Shown here: piece by piece, positions 54,062-61,685 of the stretch
How positions within the stretch are numbered: the first letter of the stretch is position 1
Layout of the letters: every line of letters begins with the position of its first letter
Origin: Myxococcales bacterium
Lineage (GTDB): Bacteria; Myxococcota_C; UBA6777
Length of the DNA: 64,000 nt
Direction: 5' to 3'
Assembly (NCBI GenBank): GCA_020632975.1
Contig: JACKEL010000016.1
Location: forward strand, 24,816 to 88,815
Position numbers and translations under genes: made by a program
The notes under the pieces: model-generated
Told to the model about the DNA's origin: nothing
What the model saw: the letters and a program-made list of their open reading frames with translations, nothing else
Databases searched by the model: none

Positions 54062-54478
54062 TCAGAATCCTTCTGACACACAAGCTCCACAGTTTCCTTC
54101 AAAAAAGGCACCCCCACGATCCCCAAAAACATTTTGGGATCGCCCCCCTCTCCACAAACACTCATAAGACTCCAACCAAGACCACAACCGCCCGAGTTCG
54201 AGTCCTTCCTCTGCGCTTTTAGCAAAAGGACGAAGCCGCTGCGTCGCTTTACGCGCTTGCGCTTCTGCCCCCTTCCAACGGCCTTTTTGTAAAAGATAAA
54301 GACTCACTGCGACATGCAAGATCGCTTGCCACAAGACACGACGCGGCGAGTCATCCCAACGCCACAACAACTCCAAGGTCTCATGGCACGCAAAGTACTC
54401 GCCGTGATCAAACTCTTTGATCGCTTGTTCCAACCAAGCCTTTTCCCGCTCCCCCAACAACTTGGCTTGTTCTTGCAT
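54062..54478 (-). CDS. DUF309 family protein
   Basis: 138 residues from ATG 54478 (AAGAGGG upstream). Family signature EFDHGEYFACHETLELLWRWDD followed by LWQAILHVAVSLYLLQKGRWKGAEAQARKA. DUF309 proteins are small all-helical proteins of unknown biochemistry. It starts 10 bases after the pyrD stop, so the two are co-transcribed. Confidence 0.85.
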   Translation of the reverse strand: MQEQAKLLGEREKAWLEQAIKEFDHGEYFACHETLELLWRWDDSPRRVLWQAILHVAVSLYLLQKGRWKGAEAQARKATQRLRPFAKSAEEGLELGRLWSWLESYECLWRGGRSQNVFGDRGGAFFEGNCGACVSEGF

Positions 54479-54488
54479 GATCGCCCTC

Positions 54489-55595
54489 TTAGTCCGCTTT
54501 TTTCCCGACAGCTTCGCGCAGATGCCCGTATCCATCGCGTTCCAACAAACGCAAAAGACCCCGGTGTATCCGCTTCACCACGCCAGGCCCTTCGTACACG
54601 AGGCCCGTGTACATCTGCAACAACGAAGCCCCCGCAAGGACTTTTTCGTAAGCACTTTCAGCGTCGAAGATCCCACCGACACCGATAATCGGGAGCTTTC
54701 CGTCACATCGACGATAAAGATAACGCACCAAAGCTGTGGAGCGCTGCGCCAAAGGACGACCGCTCAGTCCACCGCGCCCGATCAACTGGATCTGTTTCTC
54801 TGGACTTTGTAGCCCAGAACGATCAGAAGCAGTGTTGGACGCGATCCAACCATCTACCCCCAAGCGACAACCCAGATCAACGATCTCGCCCAACTCACCG
54901 CTAGGATCGACATCTTCAGGATCAACGGGGGGTGAAAGTTTTACAAAGATCGGGACGTTGAGCCCCAAAGTCGTTTTCTCTTGAAAGATCGCTTCCAAAA
55001 GTTGGGCAAAAGATGTGGGGTCTTCGAAGGTTTTACCTTCTGTGGTGTTGGGACATGAGACATTCAATGCGATGTAATCGACGTGAGGCGCCACCAAGCG
55101 AAAACTCTGTGCAAAGTCATCGATCGCATCGTCACCGAGGATCGATGGATCATGCGTCTTCGCAAGATTCGCACCCACCGGCCCCAAGGCGCGTTTGGAC
55201 AGCGCGCGCAGTCGCTCGCTTGTCGCCACAGCGCCATGGTTGTTGAGGCCCATACGATTGATCAAGGCTTGATCTTGTGGCAGCCGAAAGGCCCGTGGTT
55301 TCGGATTTCCAGCGCTCGACTGCGCTGTAATCGCTCCAACCTCCACAAAGCCAAAGCCGACGCCAAACCAAAAGGCCACAGCTTCGGCGTTTTTATCTGC
55401 TCCTGCCGCGAGTCCCACAGGTCCCCGAAAGTGCATCCCCGCGATATCTTGGACCAAGCGAGGGTCTTCCACTTGGAAAAACCCCTGCCACAAAGAACGC
55501 CAAGGAGTCGCCAAGCGCGCTCCCCGTAATGCCCATAGATGCGCAGACTCCGCGTCCATCGAGAAAAAGACTTTCTTCAAAAGTCCGTACATCAA
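54489..55595 (-). CDS. pyrD: Dihydroorotate dehydrogenase, class 2-like, with Cys at the catalytic-base position
   Basis: 368 residues. The N-terminal helical extension of class 2 enzymes is present (SMDAESAHLWALRGARL), then GPVGLAAGADKNAEAV, FGFVEVGAITAQSSAGNPKPRAFRLP, ALINRMGLNNHG, late FMN-binding IIGVGGIFDAESAYEKVLAGASLLQMYTGLVYEG. It oxidises dihydroorotate to orotate at the membrane with quinone. The active-site motif reads NVSCPNT, with Cys where class 2 enzymes usually have Ser (NxSSPNT); Cys there is typical of class 1. Confidence 0.94.
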   Translation of the reverse strand: MMYGLLKKVFFSMDAESAHLWALRGARLATPWRSLWQGFFQVEDPRLVQDIAGMHFRGPVGLAAGADKNAEAVAFWFGVGFGFVEVGAITAQSSAGNPKPRAFRLPQDQALINRMGLNNHGAVATSERLRALSKRALGPVGANLAKTHDPSILGDDAIDDFAQSFRLVAPHVDYIALNVSCPNTTEGKTFEDPTSFAQLLEAIFQEKTTLGLNVPIFVKLSPPVDPEDVDPSGELGEIVDLGCRLGVDGWIASNTASDRSGLQSPEKQIQLIGRGGLSGRPLAQRSTALVRYLYRRCDGKLPIIGVGGIFDAESAYEKVLAGASLLQMYTGLVYEGPGVVKRIHRGLLRLLERDGYGHLREAVGKKAD

Positions 55596-55621
55596 AACTC
55601 CTCACGCCCCAAGATGCTTCC

Positions 55622-56083
55622 TCAAGCCATGATCCCCATCGAGCGGTACAAGAAGCGCAAGACCCACAGTGGACCAATCAAAAGGAAAAGCAGATCCTTG
55701 AAAAAGGAAGGCTTTTTCCCTTCTAGTTTGTGTCCATAAAACTGTCCCGCCCATGAGACCACAAAGATCGCGATCGAAGTCACCAACAAATAAGGCGTCG
55801 CCGCCAAGTACACCAACCCAACCCCAAAGGCCGCGCTCATCAGCAACATCCCAACAAACATCTTGAAGTTCAGGCTCAAATAAAATCCCAAGCACAAAAC
55901 CATAAACAAAGTCGCAAAGTTAAGATAAGGCACACGAGAAAAAACCGCAGGTGTAGGGATCGCCCAGAACATTCCAAGCAAACTGAACACAATCAAAGGA
56001 ACACAGATCTTGTGGATGACTTGGTTCGTGGGATTTTGATGGCTTTCGCCGTACTCATCCATCCATGCTTCAAAACTACGCAT
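55622..56083 (-). CDS. DUF962/Mpo1-like membrane protein (longer form)
   Basis: 153 residues from ATG 56083 (GGAG seven bases upstream). Signature MDEYGESHQNPTNQVIHKICVPLIVFSLLG, several hydrophobic helices, and a second motif SWAGQFYGHKLEGKKPSFFKDLLFLLIGPLWVL with conserved His. Eukaryotic Mpo1 is an Fe-dependent dioxygenase in fatty-acid alpha-oxidation; the bacterial role is not settled. A second, shorter family member lies at 57222-57575. Confidence 0.87.
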   Translation of the reverse strand: MRSFEAWMDEYGESHQNPTNQVIHKICVPLIVFSLLGMFWAIPTPAVFSRVPYLNFATLFMVLCLGFYLSLNFKMFVGMLLMSAAFGVGLVYLAATPYLLVTSIAIFVVSWAGQFYGHKLEGKKPSFFKDLLFLLIGPLWVLRFLYRSMGIMA

Positions 56084-56182
56084 ATGCGGTCTCCTCTCTA
56101 AGTTATCTAAACGCGGCCAACTTGCCCTTGCACGATGTTGCTTTGTATAACGAAGATCCACCCAACAAGCAAAGGAGAAAAG

Positions 56183-57049
56183 ATGTATCGATCCAGTCAA
56201 CGAAAGTCTCGCACAAGGCTTTTTCTTGTAGCTTTGGCTGCTTTCCTCTTTTTTTTCAGTATCCACACAGCAGAAGCCAGGCCCGTCGCCCCATGCCCAG
56301 ACGCGCGTCCAACTTTCTTGAGATGGCCTTCTCCGCGCTACACGCAAACCTTTATCGCAGGGTTAGAAACACGGATCTGGGATCTTAGTAAAAAGCTCAA
56401 ACAACGGATGCAGCTTAAAGATCACTTCCTCTTTATCGCAGTGCACACCACCACGCGCGGCAGCGGCCGTTACAACATGGTACGAAGCAGCAAACGCGCA
56501 CAAGCCATCCGCGCCGCTTTGATCAAAGAAGGCCTTCCCGCCAGAAAGATCCTCGCACAAGGCTTTGGAGAAGAGTGCGTCTTGTATCGAAACATTCGGA
56601 TGCAACGCAAGAATGCACGTGTGGACTTTTACCTCACCAAGCGCCCACCTCGTTGGCTCTCTGGCCCAGTGAGCGGTAAAGCCCTCCCACAGCCGAGCTT
56701 TCGAGAGCTTAGCAAATACACGATTTATTATCCGAAAGGCCAGATCCTCCCGCCAGTCCGCACACAACGAGCTATCCTTGCGCTGATCAAAAGACTACAA
56801 AGCAACAAGATGTTGCGTTTGCGCGTGGAAACCCACAATAGCCCAGACGAAAAGTCCTACACGGTGGACATCTCTAAAAAACGTTCGCGCGCCTTGTATC
56901 GGATCTTTTCGCGCCATCACGTCTCTAGCCATCAGCTCGGTTTTACATCCTATGGCCCCGACCGCCCCGTCGTTTCCAACCGCACGAAAAAAGGCCGCAC
57001 ACGCAACCGACGCGCAGAACTCACCTTGTTGCATAGAGTCGCCCCCTAA
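56183..57049 (+). CDS. Exported protein with two OmpA-like domains
   Basis: 288 residues from ATG 56183 (AAAGGAG five bases upstream). Signal peptide LFLVALAAFLFFFSIHTAEA. Two OmpA-C-like modules: residues about 80-160 (MVRSSKRAQAIRAALIKEGLPARKILAQGFGEE ... MQRKNARVDFYL) and about 185-285 (ISKKRSRALYRIFSRHHVSSHQLGFTSYGPDRP ... RTRNRRAELTLL). Neither has a membrane barrel. OmpA-C domains bind peptidoglycan; the first module has lost much of the consensus. Confidence 0.8.
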   Translation: MYRSSQRKSRTRLFLVALAAFLFFFSIHTAEARPVAPCPDARPTFLRWPSPRYTQTFIAGLETRIWDLSKKLKQRMQLKDHFLFIAVHTTTRGSGRYNMVRSSKRAQAIRAALIKEGLPARKILAQGFGEECVLYRNIRMQRKNARVDFYLTKRPPRWLSGPVSGKALPQPSFRELSKYTIYYPKGQILPPVRTQRAILALIKRLQSNKMLRLRVETHNSPDEKSYTVDISKKRSRALYRIFSRHHVSSHQLGFTSYGPDRPVVSNRTKKGRTRNRRAELTLLHRVAP

Positions 57050-57221
57050 GCCCCACCCCATCGTCATCGACTCTTCGGCGCGGAGACCCCCTTCTTTAAG
57101 GGTGGGTCGTTGACCTACATCCAAGATATCTTGAGAGACTTATCCTTCTACAACCGTGACGTATCCCCATTCTCCCCATCACATCGGGCATATCGTCCCC
57201 GCCCTTCGTGCATCCCTTCTT

Positions 57222-57575
57222 TTATTTTTTCGCAGGGGGCTCGATATTCAGTCGTTTCAGCTCTTTACCGATCTGCCCAGTGAGGATGTAGAAGAACATC
57301 ACCCAGTCCCCCATGAAAGACTTCAGTGGGTAAGTAAAGGTCGCAGGACGGTTTTTCTCGATAAAGAAGTGTCCAATCCAAGCAAAAGCGTAACCATTGA
57401 CCAACGCAGCAAACAACCACCACGGATTTCTCCAGTAGATGGCCAGTCCCAACCACACAAGCGCAAACGACGAGCCCACAAAGTGCAAGACGCGGTTTGT
57501 TGGATCAGCATGTTCGCCTAGGTAAAAAGGCCAGAACTCAGAAAAGGTCTTCAAGTCTTTTGGTGTTTCGCTCAT
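57222..57575 (-). CDS. DUF962/Mpo1-like membrane protein (short form)
   Basis: 117 residues. Signature FWPFYLGEHADPTNRVLHFVGSSFALVWLGLAIYWRNPWW and a second motif YAFAWIGHFFIEKNRPATFTYPLKSFMGDWVMFF, both with the conserved His residues of the family. Two hydrophobic helices. It is convergent with the OmpA-domain gene; the 57050-57221 gap holds a GACCCCCTT/AAGGGTGGGTC imperfect hairpin (about 57082-57108). Confidence 0.87.
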   Translation of the reverse strand: MSETPKDLKTFSEFWPFYLGEHADPTNRVLHFVGSSFALVWLGLAIYWRNPWWLFAALVNGYAFAWIGHFFIEKNRPATFTYPLKSFMGDWVMFFYILTGQIGKELKRLNIEPPAKK

Positions 57576-57767
57576 CTATCTCTCTCCTCGTTCGGTGGGG
57601 TCTTTCCAATGCCTCCATCACGCGACTCACACGGCGGTATAAGACGGAGGCACAATCTTTTGCCCAACCTTCATATCATTCATTCGCCAAAAACGGTATA
57701 GGGCCAAGCTTTTCTCAAATTGAACCTATTCAAACTTTCTTCGTCCAAGATGCCGACGGCAAGAGTA
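57576..57767. other. Leader region of the tRNA-like RNA cluster
   Basis: No gene. It contains an inverted repeat TGCCTCC (57610-57616) / GGAGGCA (57646-57652), a TATAAG box (57638-57643) without a good -35, and a ten-pair hairpin CAAGATGCCG / CGGCATCTTG (about 57747-57780) that runs into the first RNA element. Confidence 0.45.
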
Positions 57768-57915
57768 GCCAGCGGCATCTTGAGGCCCTAAATCGGTACG
57801 AGATGTCCCGCACCTCGGCTCTTTGACGTCATTGTTCCTGGGTTCGAATCCCAGTGCCTCCGCAAGGAGACATGGCCGAGTGGTCGAAGGCAAATGCCTC
57901 AAAAGCGTTCAACAA
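57768..57915 (+). ncRNA. Permuted tRNA-like RNA element A (Ser-type body)
   Basis: In order: GCCAGCGGC (57768), ATCGGT (57792), TGTCCCGCACCTCGGC (57804). Then T-arm CTGGG-TTCGAAT-CCCAG (57838-57854), acceptor 3' strand TGCCTCC (57855-57861), tetraloop GCAA, and acceptor 5' strand GGAGACA (57866-57872, one mismatch). Then TG, D-arm GCC-GAGTGGTCGAA-GGC (57875-57891) and anticodon arm AATGC-CTCAAAA-GCGTT (57893-57909). TTGTT (57832-57836) can pair with AACAA (57911-57915), closing the module at the variable-arm position. The D-loop is Ser-like; the anticodon would read CAA. The acceptor stem has no free end, so no CCA terminus can form without cleavage. Confidence 0.6.
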
Positions 57916-58225
57916 AACCTCCCCTCGGTCATCTGACATCGGGCGCGATGAAGAAACATCCCAAGCCGCCACTGTCCTCCTTGAGAGGGCCGTCGCAGCA
58001 AGGAGACCGCTCTCCCGCTCCGCCCATCACCGCGAAGCTTGTGAGAAGATCACTCCTCTCCACGGAGAGGAACATGGCTTTGTCTGTTGGTCCTACGCTT
58101 CGGCCTTTTCCAGCAGCCAGCCGATCCCTCCCGCTTTTACCGTGACCCGTCAGATGGCCGAGGACTTTTTTCTCTCCCCATGAACTTTCCTCCCCAACCA
58201 ACGTATCGAGCAGATGACGAGCTAA

Positions 58226-58385
58226 GCCAGCGGCGCATACACACCTTTGATCGGTCCTATGTGTCCCGCACCTCGGCGCTTGTCGTTTATCCGGGTTCGA
58301 CTCCCGGGAACTTCTCTGCCTTGGAGGCAGGTGGAAGTTCTGGCGGAACGGTATACGCACTTGATTAGGGATCAAGCAATACAAC
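58226..58385 (+). ncRNA. Permuted tRNA-like RNA element B (Leu-type body)
   Basis: Same order as element A: GCCAGCGGC (58226), ATCGGT (58250), TGTCCCGCACCTCGGC (58262). Then T-arm CCGGG-TTCGACT-CCCGG (58291-58307), acceptor 3' strand GAACTTC (58308-58314), and a linker hairpin CTGCCT-TGG-AGGCAG (58316-58330). Acceptor 5' strand GAAGTTC (58334-58340, seven of seven pairs), TG, D-arm GCG-GAACGGTATA-CGC (58343-58358), anticodon arm CTTGA-TTAGGGA-TCAAG (58360-58376). The D-arm is Leu-like; the loop would place AGG at the anticodon. No downstream T-arm exists that could complete a normal tRNA. A plain tRNA gene is therefore excluded. Confidence 0.6.
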
Positions 58386-58882
58386 AAAACAAAGCGAAAG
58401 CCCCAGTAAGCACGTTGTGATCTTTCTAGACACTCCGCACGGCGCAAGCCCGAAGAGTCCCTCGGAAAGCTCTCTCAACCATCCCCCAAGGTCCTGTGAA
58501 TGCTACGTCTCTACGTCTCCAGAGAAAAGATGAGATCTTCGTAAGAGATCTTCTTCTAACATCCAGAGAAACGAGAGATCGGCCCGTTTGGAAAAGAGCA
58601 TCTTTCCCAAACCGACTGTAGCTTCCCACCAAACGAGGATGCCGCTTGCTGGGGTTTTCTATTTCCCCCAACCTTCCTACCCTCCCCACAAAAACGCTGT
58701 CCATTCAAAACAAGAAAGATCGCCCAAGCCACCACGATGGTAAGGTGAGCGTGTGGGTCCAATCAAAGGATCGTTTAAACAGCGCACTGAAAAAAATCCC
58801 CAAGATCTCACAGTCCGAGACTCTAACAGACAAACACAACTTCCGAGTAAAGAAGATCAGGTATGTCGAAGGAGGCTTTGAG
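58386..58882. other. Gene-free stretch after element B
   Basis: About 500 bases before the next start codon. A 92-codon minus-strand frame and in-frame upstream extension of the next gene lack ribosome sites. An AACAAAACAAAGCGAAAGC stretch directly follows element B. No terminator is obvious. Confidence 0.4.
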
Positions 58883-61621
58883 ATGATCAGCACAAAAAGA
58901 AAATATCAAGTTTGGTCTTTGTCGTTGCGTTATTGTGTTTCGATGTTGGGCTTGTTGGTGTCTTTGTGGGGGATGGGCTGTCAAACCTCTATCTTTGATC
59001 CGAACAATCCGAACAATCCGAACAATCCGAACAATCCGAAACCAAGTATCCCCGATGGTGCATTTGCAGCGGGAGAAGGTGCCGAGACAAAAGTGGATTA
59101 CTTGGAGGTGCAGCGAGGAGCAGACGGTGCCGTCGAGAACGTTTACGCACTGGGCCGCTTTCGGCATATCGCGCACTTTGGCAACTTCACGCTCACGAGT
59201 AGGGGCAAAACGGGGTCCTTCTTCGCCAAGCTCGACAGCAAGGGCAATTTTGTTTGGGTAAAGTCGTTCACAGCAAACATAACCCCAGGTGGCTTGGCGT
59301 TGAACACGAAGGGTGAAGCCATCATAGCTTTGAATGTGAACGAAACGAAAGTTGTGTTTGACGGAAAAGAACTCGACGAATCCTACGGCACGCATCTTCT
59401 TAGCTACGATGCGGAGGGTCGAGAGCTACGCCACAAAAAGTTCGATGGGGTGGGCATTTATGGTCTGCGTGTAAGCAAAGATGGGTCATTGGCGATCCGT
59501 CGGATGGTGATGGGCGGAAGGATCAGCTTCGGTAGCACAAGCATCTCTAGCATTACCCGTATGGAGACAGTGTTTCTGGGCCGTCTGAGCGCAGACTGGG
59601 AGCCTCAATGGGCTTTGCACATGCACTCCGAGTACGCCAACAACTTGCAGCCTTACATCTACTTTGCCTTCGATGATGAGGGGAACTTGTGGTTCGCAGG
59701 CAACAACAAGATGAGATTTCCCGACGTTGGAGACGCGCTTCCGCAGGACTACAAAGGCGGTGCGTTTCTACTGAAGCTCGGCATCGACGGAAAGATCCTC
59801 TGGAGTGCTTTGGGCAGCACGATCACAGGTCATGGTCAGCAGTTTGGTCAGCAGACGATCTTCCGCTTGGATGTCGCAAGCGATGGCCAAGTGCATCTTT
59901 TGGGGAACGCTACGGGTGGCGCACTAGGTGGCAAAACATTCGAAACATCGGGACTTTTCCACTTTGCTTTTTCAAAAGACGGTCAATGGAAGCAAAGCGA
60001 CGTACAACAAGTAACGCAGCCCCTCGATAGCATCGTCCACACCATGGCTTTGGTACCAGATGGTCGCGTGTTGTTGTGGGGTCGTTCCAACAATTTGACC
60101 TTCCCCCTCCCCAACGGCGAGAAGATCTCACCGACAGAGCCTCATGTCCAAGGCATTTGGTTTCCATCCGAAAAGAAGGTGTCTTGGTGGAAAGAGACCC
60201 GCAAAGAGACGTTCGAGCAGGTTTTCGTGGCATCAAATAGCGAACTCATCCAGACAGGCTTTGTAAAAGATGTCGCAGGCAACGCAGCGATGCCCGAAAC
60301 AGGTGTGAATGCTTTCATCGAACAAGTGACCACACCAACGGACAGCCAGCGAGGACGGGCTTTGTGGCATACACAGAGCGATGGAAAAGCGGCATTGTTG
60401 CCCTTGCAAACGAGTGTATTGAAAGACGGCAGCAGCTTGGTCCTCGTTGAGTGGAATGGTCGTTTGAAGATGGAGGATAGTGCGCAGGGCGACGTCGCAC
60501 ATTATCTTTTGCATCTCGACAACGCAGGCAAGCTCCTCTACCAAAGGTCCTTTGCAGAACAACGGTTTTCTTTAACTTCCGAGGGTTTGCTCTACTATCA
60601 CAAACAACTTTCCGCTCCCAAGTCGTTCGATACCCGCGCAGGGATGGTCGATGTGCAAGCTGGACACTTGGTGGTGGTGTACGAAGATCCAAAAGGCCAG
60701 ATCGATCGGGTTGTTGCGCTCCCAGCCCAAGGTGCCAACGTCACGCATGTCGCAGGTCGCGCCGACGGAGGCTTGGTTCTTGCGGGTGCATGGGAGCGGA
60801 CAGGTGGTCGCTTGGGCACATTTGCAAGCCCTCCTCCAACCGCCTCCACCGCGACCAAAGGATTCGTTGCCGCATTTTCCAAAGAAGGAAAGCAAGAGTG
60901 GGTGCTGGATCTCGACATCGACGCGGTCGCGATGAATGTCAGTCATCTTTCCGTGAGCCAAGACAATCATATCTTGTTCGCAGGGTGGTTGTATCCGGGC
61001 AAATTCTCGAAAGAAGCTCGCTTTGGTACAAAGACGCTCGAAGCCGAAAGCAGCACCATCCCCGTTGTGGCGACCATCAGCCCCAAAGGTGAACTTTTAT
61101 CCGCGCAAAATACAGCGGTAACCGTCTGCCGATGGAGCAGCATGCAGGTGACTGCGGAAACGCAAGGACAAACCTATCTTTCGGGCATTTGCGGTTTCCC
61201 TGGCAAACAAGAACTGGCTGTCGCAAAGCTCGACAAAGACGGCAAGATCCTTTGGAAAAAGACCTTTGGTAGCACAGGTGAGATGTCTCTTGTTGGTGCA
61301 GTTCTAACGCCTGGGGGTGAGCTTCATCTGGTGGGTGACTTTGTTGGCACCTTGCAGTTGGGCGGCACGAAAATCACCGCACAAGGGCAACACGATGCCT
61401 TTGTCGCGTCTTTCTCTATGGAGGGCGAACTATCGAAGATGACGGGCTTTGGTGGGACAAGCGATGATCGTGCTTCGTCTGTGGCGCTGTTGGGTGAACA
61501 ACTTGTGCTCTCAGGCACCACGCGCGGGAGCTTTCAGATGGGCGAGGTCAAACTCTCCAGCAATGGCGGTCTCTTGATGTTTACGACCCGCGCTTCGTTG
61601 GCCTCGATTCATCAACCCTAG
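58883..61621 (+). CDS. SBBP-type propeller lipoprotein
   Basis: 912 residues from ATG 58883 (GGAGG seven bases upstream). Lipobox GMGC (Cys33), then a five-fold PNN repeat from a 9-base DNA repeat (59001-59040). The rest is built of SBBP-like units: a hydrophobic strand, FGNFTLTSRGKTGSFFAKLDSKGNFVWVKSF, LGKTFETSG, LGTFASPPPTASTATKGFVAAFSKEGKQEWV, FVGTLQLGGTKITAQGQHDAFVASFSMEGEL. Each has the pattern 'x-F-G-x-x-x-x-T-x-G-x-x-D-A-F-V-A-x-x-x-x-x-G'. Such proteins are frequent in myxobacteria, probably as surface propellers of unknown ligand. Confidence 0.82.
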   Translation: MISTKRKYQVWSLSLRYCVSMLGLLVSLWGMGCQTSIFDPNNPNNPNNPNNPKPSIPDGAFAAGEGAETKVDYLEVQRGADGAVENVYALGRFRHIAHFGNFTLTSRGKTGSFFAKLDSKGNFVWVKSFTANITPGGLALNTKGEAIIALNVNETKVVFDGKELDESYGTHLLSYDAEGRELRHKKFDGVGIYGLRVSKDGSLAIRRMVMGGRISFGSTSISSITRMETVFLGRLSADWEPQWALHMHSEYANNLQPYIYFAFDDEGNLWFAGNNKMRFPDVGDALPQDYKGGAFLLKLGIDGKILWSALGSTITGHGQQFGQQTIFRLDVASDGQVHLLGNATGGALGGKTFETSGLFHFAFSKDGQWKQSDVQQVTQPLDSIVHTMALVPDGRVLLWGRSNNLTFPLPNGEKISPTEPHVQGIWFPSEKKVSWWKETRKETFEQVFVASNSELIQTGFVKDVAGNAAMPETGVNAFIEQVTTPTDSQRGRALWHTQSDGKAALLPLQTSVLKDGSSLVLVEWNGRLKMEDSAQGDVAHYLLHLDNAGKLLYQRSFAEQRFSLTSEGLLYYHKQLSAPKSFDTRAGMVDVQAGHLVVVYEDPKGQIDRVVALPAQGANVTHVAGRADGGLVLAGAWERTGGRLGTFASPPPTASTATKGFVAAFSKEGKQEWVLDLDIDAVAMNVSHLSVSQDNHILFAGWLYPGKFSKEARFGTKTLEAESSTIPVVATISPKGELLSAQNTAVTVCRWSSMQVTAETQGQTYLSGICGFPGKQELAVAKLDKDGKILWKKTFGSTGEMSLVGAVLTPGGELHLVGDFVGTLQLGGTKITAQGQHDAFVASFSMEGELSKMTGFGGTSDDRASSVALLGEQLVLSGTTRGSFQMGEVKLSSNGGLLMFTTRASLASIHQP

Positions 61622-61685
61622 AAGCGCCCCCCCTCCTCAAACGAAACAGCAGACCTTGCTGCTCGCGATCCCCCACCATCCAAGT

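Noticed and set aside
57800..57862. Similarity of GCACCTCG...GGCTC...TCCTGGG to the 23S rRNA peptidyl-transferase region
   Set aside because: Only short matching blocks with the intervening GATGTC missing; no other 23S sequence nearby, so chance or weak convergence.
57804..57915. Permuted (two-piece) tmRNA
   Set aside because: tmRNA lacks a true D-stem and anticodon arm and needs a G3-U70 pair, a tag frame and pseudoknots; these modules have full D- and anticodon arms and no tag.
58350..58400. Group I intron (P1-like CTTGATT/GATCAAG with U-G pair)
   Set aside because: No P, Q, R or S core motifs were found on either side, and no second exon follows downstream.
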